Origin: Bordetella parapertussis
Lineage (GTDB): Bacteria; Bacteroidota; Bacteroidia; Chitinophagales; Chitinophagaceae
Direction of reading: 5' to 3'
Assembly (NCBI GenBank): GCA_943331005.2
Contig: CALQJX020000005.1
Span: 1 to 64,000 of the forward strand
Length of the DNA stretch: 64,000 bases
Positions 1-9,199 of this stretch are shown piece after piece. Under the pieces are notes generated by a model, which searched no databases, was not told the origin of the DNA, and saw nothing but the letters and a program-made list of their open reading frames with translations. Made by a program: the position numbers and the translations under genes. Position 1 is the first letter of the stretch; each line of letters begins with the position of its first letter.

Positions 1-9
1 TGGTCGTCG

Positions 10-1017
10 ATGCAACAAAAAGTCCGTTTTTCTATAGTAGGCTATGGTAATATAGGTCGCAGGCATGCTGCGCAGATCCTGCAGAATGATCAGGCACAGC
101 TGGTAGCTGTCTGCGATGTAAATGAAGAAGTAAGGGCTACCCTTCCTGAAGGGGTGGCTTATTTCAATACACTTGCCGATATGCTGCAGGGCAGCACTGC
201 CGATGTACTTTGCGTTTGCACCCCCAATTACCTGCACGAACCACATACCATAGAAGGACTGAATGCCGGACTGCATACCGTAGTAGAGAAACCAATGGCG
301 CTTAGTGTGCAGGAGTGCGACAATATGATAGCTGCCGCTACACGCAACGACCGTACCATATTTGCAGTAAAACAGAATCGCTACAACCCCCCTGTGCAGG
401 AAGTGAAAAAACTGGTTACCTCGGGCAGGCTGGGCAAGGTATTTATGGTAGAGGTAAATTGCTTCTGGAACCGTGGCGATGCCTACTATGCAGGGAGCGA
501 CTGGCGGGGCAGCAAAACCCGAGACGGTGGCTGTCTGTTCACGCAGTTCAGTCATTTTGTAGACATACTTTATTACCTCAATGGCGCTGTTGCCTCTGCT
601 GCCGGACTGGTACAGAACTTTGCGCACAACCACAATACCGAGGTAGAGGACACCGGCAGTTTTGTACTGAAGGCCGATAACGATGCTATCATCAATTTCT
701 GCTTCACTACCTGTTCTTACAAAAAGAACATGGAAGGTTCTATAACCATATTTGCAGAGAAGGGCACGCTGAAAATTGGCGGACAATACCTCAATACCAT
801 AGAGTACCAGCAAATGGAAGGGGAAGAGCTGCCCCCCATCAACATCACGGCAAAATCAAACGATTACGGACTGTACCAGGGCTCTATGAGCAACCACGAC
901 AAGGTGATACAGAATGTAGTAGATGTGCTGCATCACCATCAACCCATCATGACCAGCGCCGAAGAGGGCAGGGAAGTGGTGCGCATCATAGAGATGATGT
1001 ATGCCGGTAGTCATTAG
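10..1017 (+). CDS. Gfo/Idh/MocA family NAD(P)-dependent oxidoreductase
   Basis: A 335-residue cytoplasmic oxidoreductase. The N-terminal Rossmann fold carries GYGNIGRRH (residues 11-19), and Asp36 follows the second strand, which favours NAD over NADP. The family signature EKP is at 93-95, with Lys94 the expected catalytic lysine. The C-terminal domain has a GGCLFTQFSHFVD segment (173-185) that corresponds to the GG..L.N.G.H.ID motif of the WlbA/WbpB group (UDP-sugar 3-dehydrogenases). The family oxidises sugar or cyclitol hydroxyls; a nucleotide-sugar substrate is my inference from this motif. The ATG at position 10 fits the start of the fold, but upstream sequence is cut off, so the operon context is unknown. 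RlmD follows in the same direction after 113 bp. Confidence 0.88.
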   Translation: MQQKVRFSIVGYGNIGRRHAAQILQNDQAQLVAVCDVNEEVRATLPEGVAYFNTLADMLQGSTADVLCVCTPNYLHEPHTIEGLNAGLHTVVEKPMALSVQECDNMIAAATRNDRTIFAVKQNRYNPPVQEVKKLVTSGRLGKVFMVEVNCFWNRGDAYYAGSDWRGSKTRDGGCLFTQFSHFVDILYYLNGAVASAAGLVQNFAHNHNTEVEDTGSFVLKADNDAIINFCFTTCSYKKNMEGSITIFAEKGTLKIGGQYLNTIEYQQMEGEELPPINITAKSNDYGLYQGSMSNHDKVIQNVVDVLHHHQPIMTSAEEGREVVRIIEMMYAGSH

Positions 1018-1130
1018 TCTCTTTTCGGGTAGTTTGATGACTTTTTCGCTGAATTTTCATTTCCCGTTTTGCTGTCAGCTGTTTTTGCGCCTGCAAAAAC
1101 CAGTATCTTCGTCGCACTAAACAAAGTGCA

Positions 1131-2546
1131 TTGGGACGTAAAAAGAAAAAGCAGGCTCCGCTACTGAACATAACTATAGAATCATATGCTGCAGAAGGCA
1201 AAAGTATAGCCCGTCTCGAAGACGGAAAGGTGCTTTTTGTAGATAATGCCATACCCGGCGATGTGATCGATGCCGTCATCATAAAAGACAAAAAAAGCTG
1301 GGCGCAGGGACGCACCACCAGATTGGTGTCGCCATCTCCGCAGCGCATAGAGCCTTTTTGTCAGCATTTTGGCGTGTGTGGTGGCTGCAAGTGGCAGATG
1401 CTGCCCTACCAGCAGCAACTGGTATACAAGCAGCAGCAGGTGGCCGATCAGCTGTCGCGTATAGGTCAGGTGCAGTTGCCGGAGCTACAGCCTATTCTGG
1501 GCAGTCCGCACGAGCGTTACTACCGTAATAAGCTGGAATTCACTTTTTCTACCAGCCGTTACCGCACTTTCGAAGAGATCGCTTCCCGCGAAGACAAGTT
1601 CGAGCAGGAGCCGGCATTGGGATTCCATGCTCCCGGTCTTTTCGATAAGGTAGTGGCTATAAAGACCTGCTATCTGCAGCAGGATCCTACCAATACCTTA
1701 CTCAGTGTGTTGCGTGCCTATACCGAGGAAAAACAACTTCCTTATTACAACTTCAAGGCACAGTATGGCTGGTTGCGCAATATCATCATCAGGGTGGCTA
1801 CTACCGGACAGATACTGGTGAACCTCGTCATCCATCACGAAGACAAGGAGGCAAGAGAAGCTCTGTTACAGCACATTCTCGACAATGTGCCGGGTATTAC
1901 CTCGCTGCATTATACCATCAATTCCAAGGTGAATGATACTATACACGATCAGGATGTGATCTGTTGGTATGGTGAAGACCACATAGAAGAGAAACTGGAA
2001 AACTTCCGTTTCAAAATATCTCCCAAATCATTCTTTCAGACCAACACTTACCAGGCCGAATCGCTATACAGGGTGGCAAGAGAGTTTGCCGGCCTTACCG
2101 GTACCGAAACCTTGTATGACCTTTATTGCGGCACTGGCAGCATAGGCATTTTCTGCTCTGCAGGTGCTAAGCAGGTCATAGGTATAGAAGTAGTGGAAGA
2201 TGCCATAAAGGATGCGCATGAGAATGCAGCTATGAATGGTCTCAGCCATTGCAAGTTCTATGCCGGCGATGTAGAGAAGATCTGTACCGACGAATTCTTT
2301 GCAGAACACGGAACACCGGATGTGATCATCACCGACCCGCCAAGGGCTGGTATGACCGAAAAGCTGGTGAACCAACTGCTGAAGATGCGCGCGCCAAAGG
2401 TGGTATACGTCAGCTGCAATCCTGCTACACAGGCTAGGGACCTGCAACTGCTCGATGCTGCTTACAAGATCACCCGTCTGCAGCCGGTAGATATGTTCCC
2501 GCATACACACCACATAGAAAATGTGGCCCTGCTGGAACTGCGTTAG
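1131..2546 (+). CDS. rlmD: 23S rRNA (uracil-5-)-methyltransferase RlmD
   Basis: A 471-residue member of the TrmA/RlmD family, which methylates C5 of a uridine in 23S rRNA (U1939 in E. coli) using SAM. A TRAM/OB domain occupies about residues 8-66. The 4Fe-4S ligands are visible as Cys77, Cys83 and Cys86 (FCQHFGVCGGC) plus Cys180. The SAM-binding motif YDLYCGTGSIGIF and the DPPRAGM motif follow. The catalytic nucleophile is Cys429 in VYVSCNPATQ. The start is a TTG at 1131 followed by a basic leader (GRKKKKQ); the next ATG lies downstream, inside the TRAM domain, so the TTG is preferred. The activity call is solid; RlmD rather than the paralogue RlmCD rests on family resemblance only. The stop codon lies inside a terminator-like hairpin. 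Confidence 0.93.
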   Translation: MGRKKKKQAPLLNITIESYAAEGKSIARLEDGKVLFVDNAIPGDVIDAVIIKDKKSWAQGRTTRLVSPSPQRIEPFCQHFGVCGGCKWQMLPYQQQLVYKQQQVADQLSRIGQVQLPELQPILGSPHERYYRNKLEFTFSTSRYRTFEEIASREDKFEQEPALGFHAPGLFDKVVAIKTCYLQQDPTNTLLSVLRAYTEEKQLPYYNFKAQYGWLRNIIIRVATTGQILVNLVIHHEDKEAREALLQHILDNVPGITSLHYTINSKVNDTIHDQDVICWYGEDHIEEKLENFRFKISPKSFFQTNTYQAESLYRVAREFAGLTGTETLYDLYCGTGSIGIFCSAGAKQVIGIEVVEDAIKDAHENAAMNGLSHCKFYAGDVEKICTDEFFAEHGTPDVIITDPPRAGMTEKLVNQLLKMRAPKVVYVSCNPATQARDLQLLDAAYKITRLQPVDMFPHTHHIENVALLELR

Positions 2547-2567
2547 TTCGCTGCAAGGCCACATTTT
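2518..2567 (+). terminator. hairpin overlapping the rlmD stop codon
   Basis: AAAATGTGGCC (2518-2528) pairs perfectly with GGCCACATTTT (2557-2567), and GAACT/AGTTC can pair inside. The rlmD TAG at 2544-2546 sits in the loop region. It lies between convergent genes and probably serves both strands, although the T-run is short. Confidence 0.6.
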
Positions 2568-2589
2568 ACAAGTCTAACTCATTACTGTA

Positions 2590-5031
2590 CTATAGCTCCA
2601 TAATGAAGCCTATTGTTGGTATTACTACGCCCTTATTGTCGCTCAGCAATACAGGTATGGCGTTGGTGCCATTGGCATTCAGTGCTTTGCCATCGGTAGT
2701 AGCAAAGTTCAGATTGTCATCGGTACGCTTGAAGGTATAGCTTGGTATACTGGGAGTGGCGCTGGCATAGGCATTGGTCACATCAAAGTACAGGTCGAAG
2801 CTCCATTTTTTGAAGTTCCATTTTTTGTCTATCCTGAAGTCCATAGCATTGAAAGCAGGCAGACGCTTGGTGTTGAACTGGCTATAGTCTAGTATGCCGG
2901 TACCCAGTGCCATATAATTTGCCTGCGATGCGGACATATCATAAGGTGTAAAAGGTGCGCCGCCCTGATACCTGAATTTCACACCCAGCTCCCAGTTACG
3001 TTTGAATTTGTAACCACCTATAAAGGAAATAAGCTGGCCATTGTCCCACGATGCCGGTGTATACTTACCATTGCCATTGGTGAATTCGCTGTTGTAGATG
3101 GTCACTGAAAGAATGGTAAAGAAGTTGCGGGTCAGCTTCTGCTGAAACTGGAATTCCACACCATAGCTTTTACCCAATCCTGTAGATGTTATTGCTTCAT
3201 TACCCAGCACAGAGTAGTCGCCGCCCTTGTTGGCAAGAGATATGCTATCTCTTACAGAAACAGGGTAGTTGTGGTATTGTTTGTAAAAGCCTTCCAGCGT
3301 GAAGCGGGCACCCTGCCACTCAGGCAGGAACTCCAGTCCGCCGGCCAGGTGGTCGCACTGAATGTACTGTGCATTTTTGTTCACTAGGTTGCCGGCATTG
3401 TCCTGAAAGCCCAGTACGGTATAGGTGGGTATCTTGAAGTAGCGACCGGCCGATCCGTTCAGTTTCAGTTGCTGTGTCAGCGAATAAGATGCTGCCAGGC
3501 GTGGCGATACTGTTTTCAGCAGGTTGGCACCATCGTTGGTAAACGTGTTGCCATCGGCGCGCAGTCCCAGCGACATGTTCAGTTTCTTATCAAAGAAGTT
3601 GGCTGCTACCTGCCCGTTCAGTCCGAACTTCCAGAAGTTGATCGCGGTATTAGCAGCAATAGCTACTGCAGGCTGTATCTCTACATTGTTGGTGTCGCGC
3701 ACAGCAGAGCGAATGATGCTGAATATATCGTTAGAGAATTGGTCATACTGGGTCATAGCGCCCAGGCTGTAGCTCCATCTGTCATAAGATTTGTTCATAT
3801 CGAAGCGGAACTTATTCTCAGCTTCTACAGATTTTATTTTCAGGGTTCTGGTAGCTTCAGATGGCATCTGGTTGTCGGTATATTTGTCCAGCTGGTTGTT
3901 TAGCATATTCCTGCTGAAGGTGAGGTTCCAGTAACCCTTGTTCATCAGTCCTTTTAGTCCGTAGCCATTGGTATAGCTCCATTGTTTTATCAGCGGGTTC
4001 GATTTCAGAATGTACACATTCTCCGCAGTCAGGTCGTCTGGTGTCATAAACGAGAAATTATCTATTGCGCCTATGGCCAGTGTATACAGCGACAGTTTCT
4101 TATTGATCTTATAATCCACCTTATACTGAAAGTCCCAGTACGATGGCTGAATAGGTATCTGCAATGCTTTAAAGAGCAGCTGCAGGTAAGAGCGGCGTGC
4201 CGATGCCAGGAAAGTTACTTTATCCTTTACTATTGGGCCATCTGTACTGTAGGCAAGTTCAGTTGCACTCAGCCTTATGTTGTGCTGCATATGGTCCGGA
4301 TTGGCTTTGCGTTGCTTCATTTGCAATACGCCCGATAGCGGGTTGTCGTACTTCGAAGGGAATGCGCTCGTATAGAGGTTCACATCTTCTATAAAGGAAG
4401 TATTGATGATACCTGTAGGGCCACCTGCAGATCCCTGTGTGGCAAAGTGATTGATCACCGGTACTTCTATGCCATCCAGGTAGTATACGTTCTCGTTGGG
4501 TGCACCACCTCTTATTATGAGGTCATTCCTGTAGCCACCCACGCCCGATGTGCCGCCCACGCCGGGGAATGCCTGTATCACGCGCGAAACATCGAAGTTG
4601 CCACCCGGATTGCTTTTGATCTCCTGTGCAGACAGGCTCTGCAACGACAATGGTGTTTCTGCACTCTTGCTGAACGGGTTGCGACGTACCACTACTTCCT
4701 TCAGCGCCACACCGCTGCTGTTGTCCATCTCCAGGTTCAGTATCTGCGCATTACCCGATGTAACAACTATGTTGTACACGATCAGGTCTTCGTAGCCCAG
4801 CGCCTGCACTTTTATGTTGTAAGAGCGGGTAGGGATATCTGTAATACGGAAGTTACCATTGGTATCTGTAACTGTACCCAATGAGGTTCCCTCTATACTG
4901 ATGGCGGCACCTATCAGTCCTTCCTGCGTCTTTTTGTCGCGCACAGTACCATTTATGGTGCCTTTAGACTGTGCGAACATAATAAGTGGTAGTAATAGAA
5001 AAACCAGCAATAGTGGTAAGCGTATCTTCAT
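2590..5031 (-). CDS. TonB-dependent receptor with carboxypeptidase-regulatory domain
   Basis: An 813-residue outer-membrane receptor. A signal peptide (MKIRLPLLLVFLLL...MFAQ) is followed by a CarboxypepD_reg-like domain (about 25-110, starting GTINGTVRDKKTQEGLIGA). A plug domain follows (about 130-230, with the DLIIRGGAPNENVYYLDG segment) and then a C-terminal beta-barrel. Family members import ligands too large for porins, powered by TonB; the ligand cannot be read here. No SusD-like partner is adjacent, so a polysaccharide-utilisation role is not supported. The ATG at 5031 is preferred over an in-frame TTG 21 bp upstream. It starts a clean signal peptide, and a -7 element at 5061-5068 would place transcription start almost on the TTG. 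Divergent from the MarR gene. Confidence 0.9.
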   Translation of the reverse strand: MKIRLPLLLVFLLLPLIMFAQSKGTINGTVRDKKTQEGLIGAAISIEGTSLGTVTDTNGNFRITDIPTRSYNIKVQALGYEDLIVYNIVVTSGNAQILNLEMDNSSGVALKEVVVRRNPFSKSAETPLSLQSLSAQEIKSNPGGNFDVSRVIQAFPGVGGTSGVGGYRNDLIIRGGAPNENVYYLDGIEVPVINHFATQGSAGGPTGIINTSFIEDVNLYTSAFPSKYDNPLSGVLQMKQRKANPDHMQHNIRLSATELAYSTDGPIVKDKVTFLASARRSYLQLLFKALQIPIQPSYWDFQYKVDYKINKKLSLYTLAIGAIDNFSFMTPDDLTAENVYILKSNPLIKQWSYTNGYGLKGLMNKGYWNLTFSRNMLNNQLDKYTDNQMPSEATRTLKIKSVEAENKFRFDMNKSYDRWSYSLGAMTQYDQFSNDIFSIIRSAVRDTNNVEIQPAVAIAANTAINFWKFGLNGQVAANFFDKKLNMSLGLRADGNTFTNDGANLLKTVSPRLAASYSLTQQLKLNGSAGRYFKIPTYTVLGFQDNAGNLVNKNAQYIQCDHLAGGLEFLPEWQGARFTLEGFYKQYHNYPVSVRDSISLANKGGDYSVLGNEAITSTGLGKSYGVEFQFQQKLTRNFFTILSVTIYNSEFTNGNGKYTPASWDNGQLISFIGGYKFKRNWELGVKFRYQGGAPFTPYDMSASQANYMALGTGILDYSQFNTKRLPAFNAMDFRIDKKWNFKKWSFDLYFDVTNAYASATPSIPSYTFKRTDDNLNFATTDGKALNANGTNAIPVLLSDNKGVVIPTIGFIMEL

Positions 5032-5060
5032 AAAAGTATGTTTTAGTATCAAATTGCTGG

Positions 5061-5068
5061 CAAATATA
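5061..5068 (-). promoter_or_regulatory. -7 element for the TonB receptor
   Basis: TATATTTG on the minus strand matches the Bacteroidota -7 consensus TANNTTTG, 30 bp before the ATG. No convincing -33 TTG was found at the usual spacing. Confidence 0.5.
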
Positions 5069-5106
5069 GTATGTAAACCTAAATAATAGTCTTTAAAAGG
5101 ATGTTT

Positions 5107-5135
5107 TTGTATTAAAATTCATTTTCCTACCTTTG
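5107..5135 (+). promoter_or_regulatory. promoter of the MarR-family gene
   Basis: TTG at 5107-5109 and TACCTTTG at 5128-5135 are separated by 18 bp, matching the Bacteroidota -33/-7 promoter. The ATG at 5144 is only 8 bp beyond, so the transcript would have an almost absent leader. Confidence 0.65.
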
Positions 5136-5143
5136 CTAATGGT

Positions 5144-5782
5144 ATGAAATACGCCTTTCTGAAACAGTTGCTCGACCTTGCTGAGCAGTACGAAGCAGCA
5201 GGAGCCGAACCCGATGTGAACGGGTTTGCCGGCTGGGTGCTGAACGGGCAACAGAAAGAATCATACAAAGACGAGCGTGTGGGCGAAGCGCACCTGCAGT
5301 TTGGGGCACCACGGGAACAGATTGAGACTACCATTGCCCGCATGGTCTTATACCTCTACCGCTATGCCAAACTATACAGCAAAAAAGCATTGGAAGGCAG
5401 TTTACTGCAAACACCCGATGAGTTTGGCTATCTGGCCACGTTGCTTTCCTACGATAGTCTCACCAAGTCCGAGCTAATAGCCAAGAACATACAGGAAAAA
5501 CCTACCGGCATGGAGATCATCAAACGCCTTTTGCAGCAGGGGCTGGTGCTGCAGGAAGATGATGTGCGCGATAAGCGCAGCAAGCTTCTCCGCATTACCG
5601 ACAAAGGAAAGGGCGTACTTTTTCAGGCATTCGGTAAAATGGGAAAGGTATCCGATCTCATTGGGGGCAACCTCAGTCAGCAGGAAAAAGAACATCTCCT
5701 TTACCTGCTCCAGAAACTAGATCATTTCCACTATCAGTTATATATGAATGAAAAAGAGCGTACGTTAAGCTCGCTGGGCTAG
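5144..5782 (+). CDS. MarR-family winged-helix transcriptional regulator
   Basis: A 212-residue cytoplasmic DNA-binding protein. The winged-helix core spans about residues 60-165. Helix-turn-helix residues are near 108-132 (KSELIAKNIQEKPTGMEIIKRL), and the wing DDVRDKRSKLLRITDKG is at 139-155, which is typical of MarR. The extra 55 residues at the N terminus are longer than in a standard MarR (about 140-150 residues) and contain no motif I recognise. MarR proteins usually repress neighbouring genes and respond to small ligands. The divergent TonB receptor is the obvious candidate target, with only 112 bp between the two start codons, but no palindromic operator is evident. Function inferred from family; target unknown. 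Confidence 0.85.
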   Translation: MKYAFLKQLLDLAEQYEAAGAEPDVNGFAGWVLNGQQKESYKDERVGEAHLQFGAPREQIETTIARMVLYLYRYAKLYSKKALEGSLLQTPDEFGYLATLLSYDSLTKSELIAKNIQEKPTGMEIIKRLLQQGLVLQEDDVRDKRSKLLRITDKGKGVLFQAFGKMGKVSDLIGGNLSQQEKEHLLYLLQKLDHFHYQLYMNEKERTLSSLG

Positions 5783-5860
5783 TCACATCCCGATACTGAT
5801 ACCCGACCATTCCTCTTAGTTTTACCCCATTTTCATTAAAAGGCAGAAACTTATTTTGCC

Positions 5861-5868
5861 TACTTTTG
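5861..5868 (+). promoter_or_regulatory. -7 element for the FKBP gene
   Basis: TACTTTTG matches TANNTTTG and ends 13 bp before the ATG of the FKBP gene. A -33 TTG at standard spacing is not clear. Confidence 0.45.
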
Positions 5869-5881
5869 GGCAAAAAAGATA

Positions 5882-6316
5882 ATGAATCTCGCAGACAGAC
5901 TTTTTCAGATGAAAAACGACAAGGCTGAGGCAAACCTAAAGGCAGGGCAGGAATTTCTTGCAGCTAATAAAAGCAAGCCGGGAGTAGTAGAACTACCAAG
6001 CGGACTGCAGTACGAGATACTGACAGAAGGCAATGGCCCTAAACCAAATCAGAACAATACGGTTACCTGTCATTATCATGGCACGCTTGTAAACGGTACT
6101 ATCTTCGATAGCTCTGTGCAGCGCGGCAAGCCTGCTTCATTCCCGCTCAATCAGGTTATCAAAGGTTGGACAGAGGGTGTGCAGCTCATGTGCACCGGCA
6201 GCAAGTGGCGTTTCTTCATTCCTCCGCATCTGGGTTATGGCGACAGGCAGATAGGTGGCACCATCGGCCCCAACAGCACGCTCATATTTGATGTGGAACT
6301 GATCAGTATCAACTAA
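5882..6316 (+). CDS. FKBP-type peptidyl-prolyl cis-trans isomerase, single domain
   Basis: A 144-residue protein with one canonical FKBP domain at about 39-144 (SGLQYEILTEGNGPKP...LIFDVELISIN). Typical pocket residues are visible: Tyr65, Phe75-Asp76, Val92-Ile93, Trp96 and Tyr119. A short helical N-terminal region (1-38) resembles the dimerisation or chaperone arm of Mip/FkpA-type proteins. There is no signal peptide or lipobox, so a cytoplasmic location is likely, unlike the two exported FKBP proteins near 19-21.5 kb. It catalyses proline isomerisation during folding. It is flanked by MarR and M20 genes in the same direction, with gaps of 99 and 71 bp. Confidence 0.92.
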   Translation: MNLADRLFQMKNDKAEANLKAGQEFLAANKSKPGVVELPSGLQYEILTEGNGPKPNQNNTVTCHYHGTLVNGTIFDSSVQRGKPASFPLNQVIKGWTEGVQLMCTGSKWRFFIPPHLGYGDRQIGGTIGPNSTLIFDVELISIN

Positions 6317-6387
6317 TATAAATTTACAAAACAATTGGTCAACAATCATTCCGTTCATACGGAAAATCATTTCATAAAACATTCAAA

Positions 6388-7761
6388 ATGCAAGCCTGGA
6401 AAGATTATCAATCAGAAAATAAGGAACGTTTCTTAGACGAATTGCTGGAGCTGCTGCGCATACCATCGGTAAGTGCAGATAGCAAGTACAAGGGCGATGT
6501 AGCCCGCTGTGCCGAAGCAGTGAAAGAACACATGCTGCGTGCCGGTTGCGATACTGTAGAAGTATGCCCGACAGCAGGTCACCCGATAGTATATGGCGAA
6601 AAGATAGTAGACCCTGCACTGCCTACAGTGCTGGTATATGGTCACTACGATGTGCAGCCTGCCGATCCGCTGAACCTTTGGCACAGTGGCCCGTTCGAGC
6701 CGGTGATCAAGGACGGTAAGATATATGCACGTGGTGCCTGCGACGACAAAGGCCAGATGTACATGCACATAAAGGCGCTGGAAACAATGGTGAAGACCAA
6801 CAGCATGCCTTGCAACATAAAGGTGATGATAGAGGGCGAGGAAGAAGTTGGTTCTGTGAATCTGGGCAAGTTCCTCGAAGACAACAAACAGAAACTCAAG
6901 GCCGACATAGTACTGGTATCAGATACTTCTATGATCAGCATGGAGCATCCTTCCATAGAGAGCGGTCTGCGTGGCCTGTCTTATATGGAAGTAGAGGTTA
7001 CCGGTCCTAACCGCGACCTGCACAGTGGTGTGTATGGTGGCGCAGTTGCCAACCCTGCTACCATTCTCTGCAAAATGATCGCTTCCCTGCACGACGAGAA
7101 CAACCACATTACAGTGGCCGGTTTCTACGACAAGGTACAGGAGCTCACAGATGCAGAACGCAAGGCCATCAATAATGCACCATTCGATCTGAATGAATAT
7201 AAAGATGAACTGGGTGTGCAGGACGTATGGGGCGAAAAAGGCTATACTACCCTGGAGCGTACCGGTATCAGGCCTACGCTGGAAGTGAATGGTATATGGG
7301 GTGGCTATATTGGCGAGGGCGCCAAAACGGTACTGCCATCAAAGGCATACGCCAAGATATCTATGCGTCTGGTTCCTCATCAGGTTTCCGACGAGATCTC
7401 TGATCTGTTCGCCAGACATTTTGAGTCTATTGCACCGGCTTCTGTGCAGGTAAAGGTTACTGCACACCATGGTGGTGAGCCTGTAGTTACACCTACAGAT
7501 TCTGCTGCATACCAGGCAGCTGCAAAAGCGATCCTTACCACTTTCGGCAAGGAGCCTATCCCTACCCGTGGCGGTGGCAGTATCCCTATCATTTCCCTGT
7601 TCGAAAGGACACTGGGTCTGAAGACGGTATTGCTTGGCTTCGGTCTGGACAACGACAACATACACTCGCCAAACGAGAAGTATGATGTGGCTAACTACTA
7701 CAAGGGCATTGAAACAATACCATACTTCCACAAGTTCTTTGCAGAGAGCTTTGGTAAATAA
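6388..7761 (+). CDS. M20-family dipeptidase
   Basis: A 457-residue metallopeptidase of the M20 family (carnosinase/CNDP-like dipeptidases). Zinc ligands and catalytic residues are in place: His86 and Asp88 in GHYDVQPAD, Asp119-Asp120 in GACDDKGQ, and the catalytic acid pair in EGEEEVGS (about 150-156). A late zinc-binding His is in NDNIHSPNEKYD near the C terminus. A dimerisation lid is inserted at about 195-350. There is no signal peptide, so it should act in the cytoplasm on dipeptides imported or released by exported peptidases (M1 and S46 members are also in this window). The start ATG is 71 bp after the FKBP gene; a strong terminator follows. Confidence 0.92.
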   Translation: MQAWKDYQSENKERFLDELLELLRIPSVSADSKYKGDVARCAEAVKEHMLRAGCDTVEVCPTAGHPIVYGEKIVDPALPTVLVYGHYDVQPADPLNLWHSGPFEPVIKDGKIYARGACDDKGQMYMHIKALETMVKTNSMPCNIKVMIEGEEEVGSVNLGKFLEDNKQKLKADIVLVSDTSMISMEHPSIESGLRGLSYMEVEVTGPNRDLHSGVYGGAVANPATILCKMIASLHDENNHITVAGFYDKVQELTDAERKAINNAPFDLNEYKDELGVQDVWGEKGYTTLERTGIRPTLEVNGIWGGYIGEGAKTVLPSKAYAKISMRLVPHQVSDEISDLFARHFESIAPASVQVKVTAHHGGEPVVTPTDSAAYQAAAKAILTTFGKEPIPTRGGGSIPIISLFERTLGLKTVLLGFGLDNDNIHSPNEKYDVANYYKGIETIPYFHKFFAESFGK

Positions 7762-7840
7762 TAGGTGCTGATCAAAGTATTGATTTCATGATACGCAGCA
7801 TAGTATAGCAGTTATGCTGTGCAGTAAAATAAAGACTACG

Positions 7841-7872
7841 AAAGACGTCTCCGGTTATCCGGGGACGTCTTT
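7841..7872. terminator. bidirectional rho-independent terminator
   Basis: A 14-bp stem (AAAGACGTCTCCGG / CCGGGGACGTCTTT, one G-U pair) with a TTAT loop lies between the convergent dipeptidase and PAP2 genes. It has T-runs on both strands. Confidence 0.85.
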
Positions 7873-7890
7873 TATTTTGGAAGCGTTATG

Positions 7891-8472
7891 CTAAGAAAGT
7901 GTCAGCCGGTAGCGTTTATTGAAGAGCGTACCCGTGCACCAGCCCACACCGGCACCAAGCAGGCCGCCTGCAGTTACATCCAGCGGAAAGTGTACACCCA
8001 CATATACCTGCGCATAGGCTACAGATGCTGCCCATAGAAGCCCCGCCGCCCAAACCCAGCGTGCCATGCGGCCCAGCGTCATGGCGCTGAAGACTGCCAG
8101 TGCAAAATGATTGGCTGCGTGCGATGAAGGAAAACTTTTACCGCTGCCACAGGGCACTATACAGTGCACCAGGCTACTCAGCGCAGGGTCGTTGCAAGGG
8201 CGAATACGATTGAAAATAGGTTTCAGCAAATGGGCACTCAGCTGATCCGACAGGCCGAAGGTAATGATGAAGCCTGCGCACCACAGCCAGCCATACTTGC
8301 CGAAGGTGCGGGGCATAAAGATGGCAAGGAACAGATAGAGCGGAGCCCAGAACCATTGATTACGCAGAAATGGCATCACAAAGTCCAGAAAAGCATTGTG
8401 CCACTGAGTATTGAGGTAATACCAGGCAATGCGATCGTAGTGCAGCAGCCATTCGGGTAACGTACTATGCAT
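7891..8472 (-). CDS. PAP2-family membrane phosphatase
   Basis: A 193-residue membrane protein of the type 2 phosphatidic acid phosphatase family. The three family motifs are present: K-x6-RP at Lys84 to Pro92 (KPIFNRIRP), FPSSHAAN at 114-121 with His118, and VGVHFPLD with His161 and Asp165. The arginine normally six residues before the last histidine is Gln155 here, a substitution that may affect phosphate binding. Several hydrophobic segments fit a multi-pass inner-membrane protein. Likely substrates are lipid phosphates such as undecaprenyl diphosphate or phosphatidic acid, not decidable from sequence. Its ATG overlaps the end of the upstream methyltransferase gene by 8 bp, so the two are probably cotranscribed. 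Confidence 0.87.
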   Translation of the reverse strand: MHSTLPEWLLHYDRIAWYYLNTQWHNAFLDFVMPFLRNQWFWAPLYLFLAIFMPRTFGKYGWLWCAGFIITFGLSDQLSAHLLKPIFNRIRPCNDPALSSLVHCIVPCGSGKSFPSSHAANHFALAVFSAMTLGRMARWVWAAGLLWAASVAYAQVYVGVHFPLDVTAGGLLGAGVGWCTGTLFNKRYRLTLS

Positions 8473-9199
8473 GTTTCTTTTTAAAGATCATGATGAGCCT
8501 CGGAGATTCCATGGGGTCATAAGCCTCCAGATGGTAGTTGCCGAAGGTGCCCACAGGTACCATGCCCACAGGGCGGAACATGCGGGTGAAATCGGCCAGA
8601 GAGAAGGCTGCCACACTTTCTGTAAATGTGCGCGGATGTCCGTCTGCATCTGTAAAGCTGATCTCCTTAATGAAATGATTACGCTCCAGCCTGCGTTTTA
8701 TATGGAAGGTATAGCTGCCTCGCTGCACCGTTTCTTCGGGTACCAGATTGGCAGATACATATTCGTGGTTCAGATAGTCAATAACCAGTATACCATCATC
8801 TTTCAGCGCTCCTGCAAAAGAGCGGGCGGCCAGTTCGTGGTCGCGGTCGTGCGCAAAATAGCCAAAGCTGGTAAAGAAATTGAAGGCGTAATCGAAGTAA
8901 TTGGTAATGAACGGATAGCGCATATCCTGCACAAAGAACTCCAGTCCGTCTGTTTCACAGGCTTTGGCTTTTTCTATACTGGCATGAGAGATGTCTATTC
9001 CCGTAACCCTGTATCCATGCTCGGCCAGCTGGCGGGCAAACCTGCCTTCGCCGCAGGCTATATCCACCATGGCACTGCCTGCTGCCGGTTGCAGGTAGGC
9101 AAGCAGCTGCTCCACAAATTCCTGTGCTTCCAGCTCATCGCGGTTTTGATAAAGTATGCGGTAATAAGGGGACCCAAACCAATTTTCGAACCAATCCAT
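8465..9199 (-). CDS. class I SAM-dependent methyltransferase
   Basis: A 244-residue soluble methyltransferase. The SAM motif I is VDIACGEGRFARQLAEHG (about 45-62), followed by the acidic strand end GIDIS and motif II/III-like segments FVQDMRYPF and DGILVIDYLN. The overall length and order match the Methyltransf_11/25 group. The substrate cannot be predicted: a small molecule, lipid or quinone precursor are all possible. The 8-bp overlap with the PAP2 gene suggests translational coupling and perhaps a lipid-related role, which is inference. Upstream lies 315 bp of noncoding sequence shared with the divergent bat-type operon. Confidence 0.85.
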   Translation of the reverse strand: MDWFENWFGSPYYRILYQNRDELEAQEFVEQLLAYLQPAAGSAMVDIACGEGRFARQLAEHGYRVTGIDISHASIEKAKACETDGLEFFVQDMRYPFITNYFDYAFNFFTSFGYFAHDRDHELAARSFAGALKDDGILVIDYLNHEYVSANLVPEETVQRGSYTFHIKRRLERNHFIKEISFTDADGHPRTFTESVAAFSLADFTRMFRPVGMVPVGTFGNYHLEAYDPMESPRLIMIFKKKHA

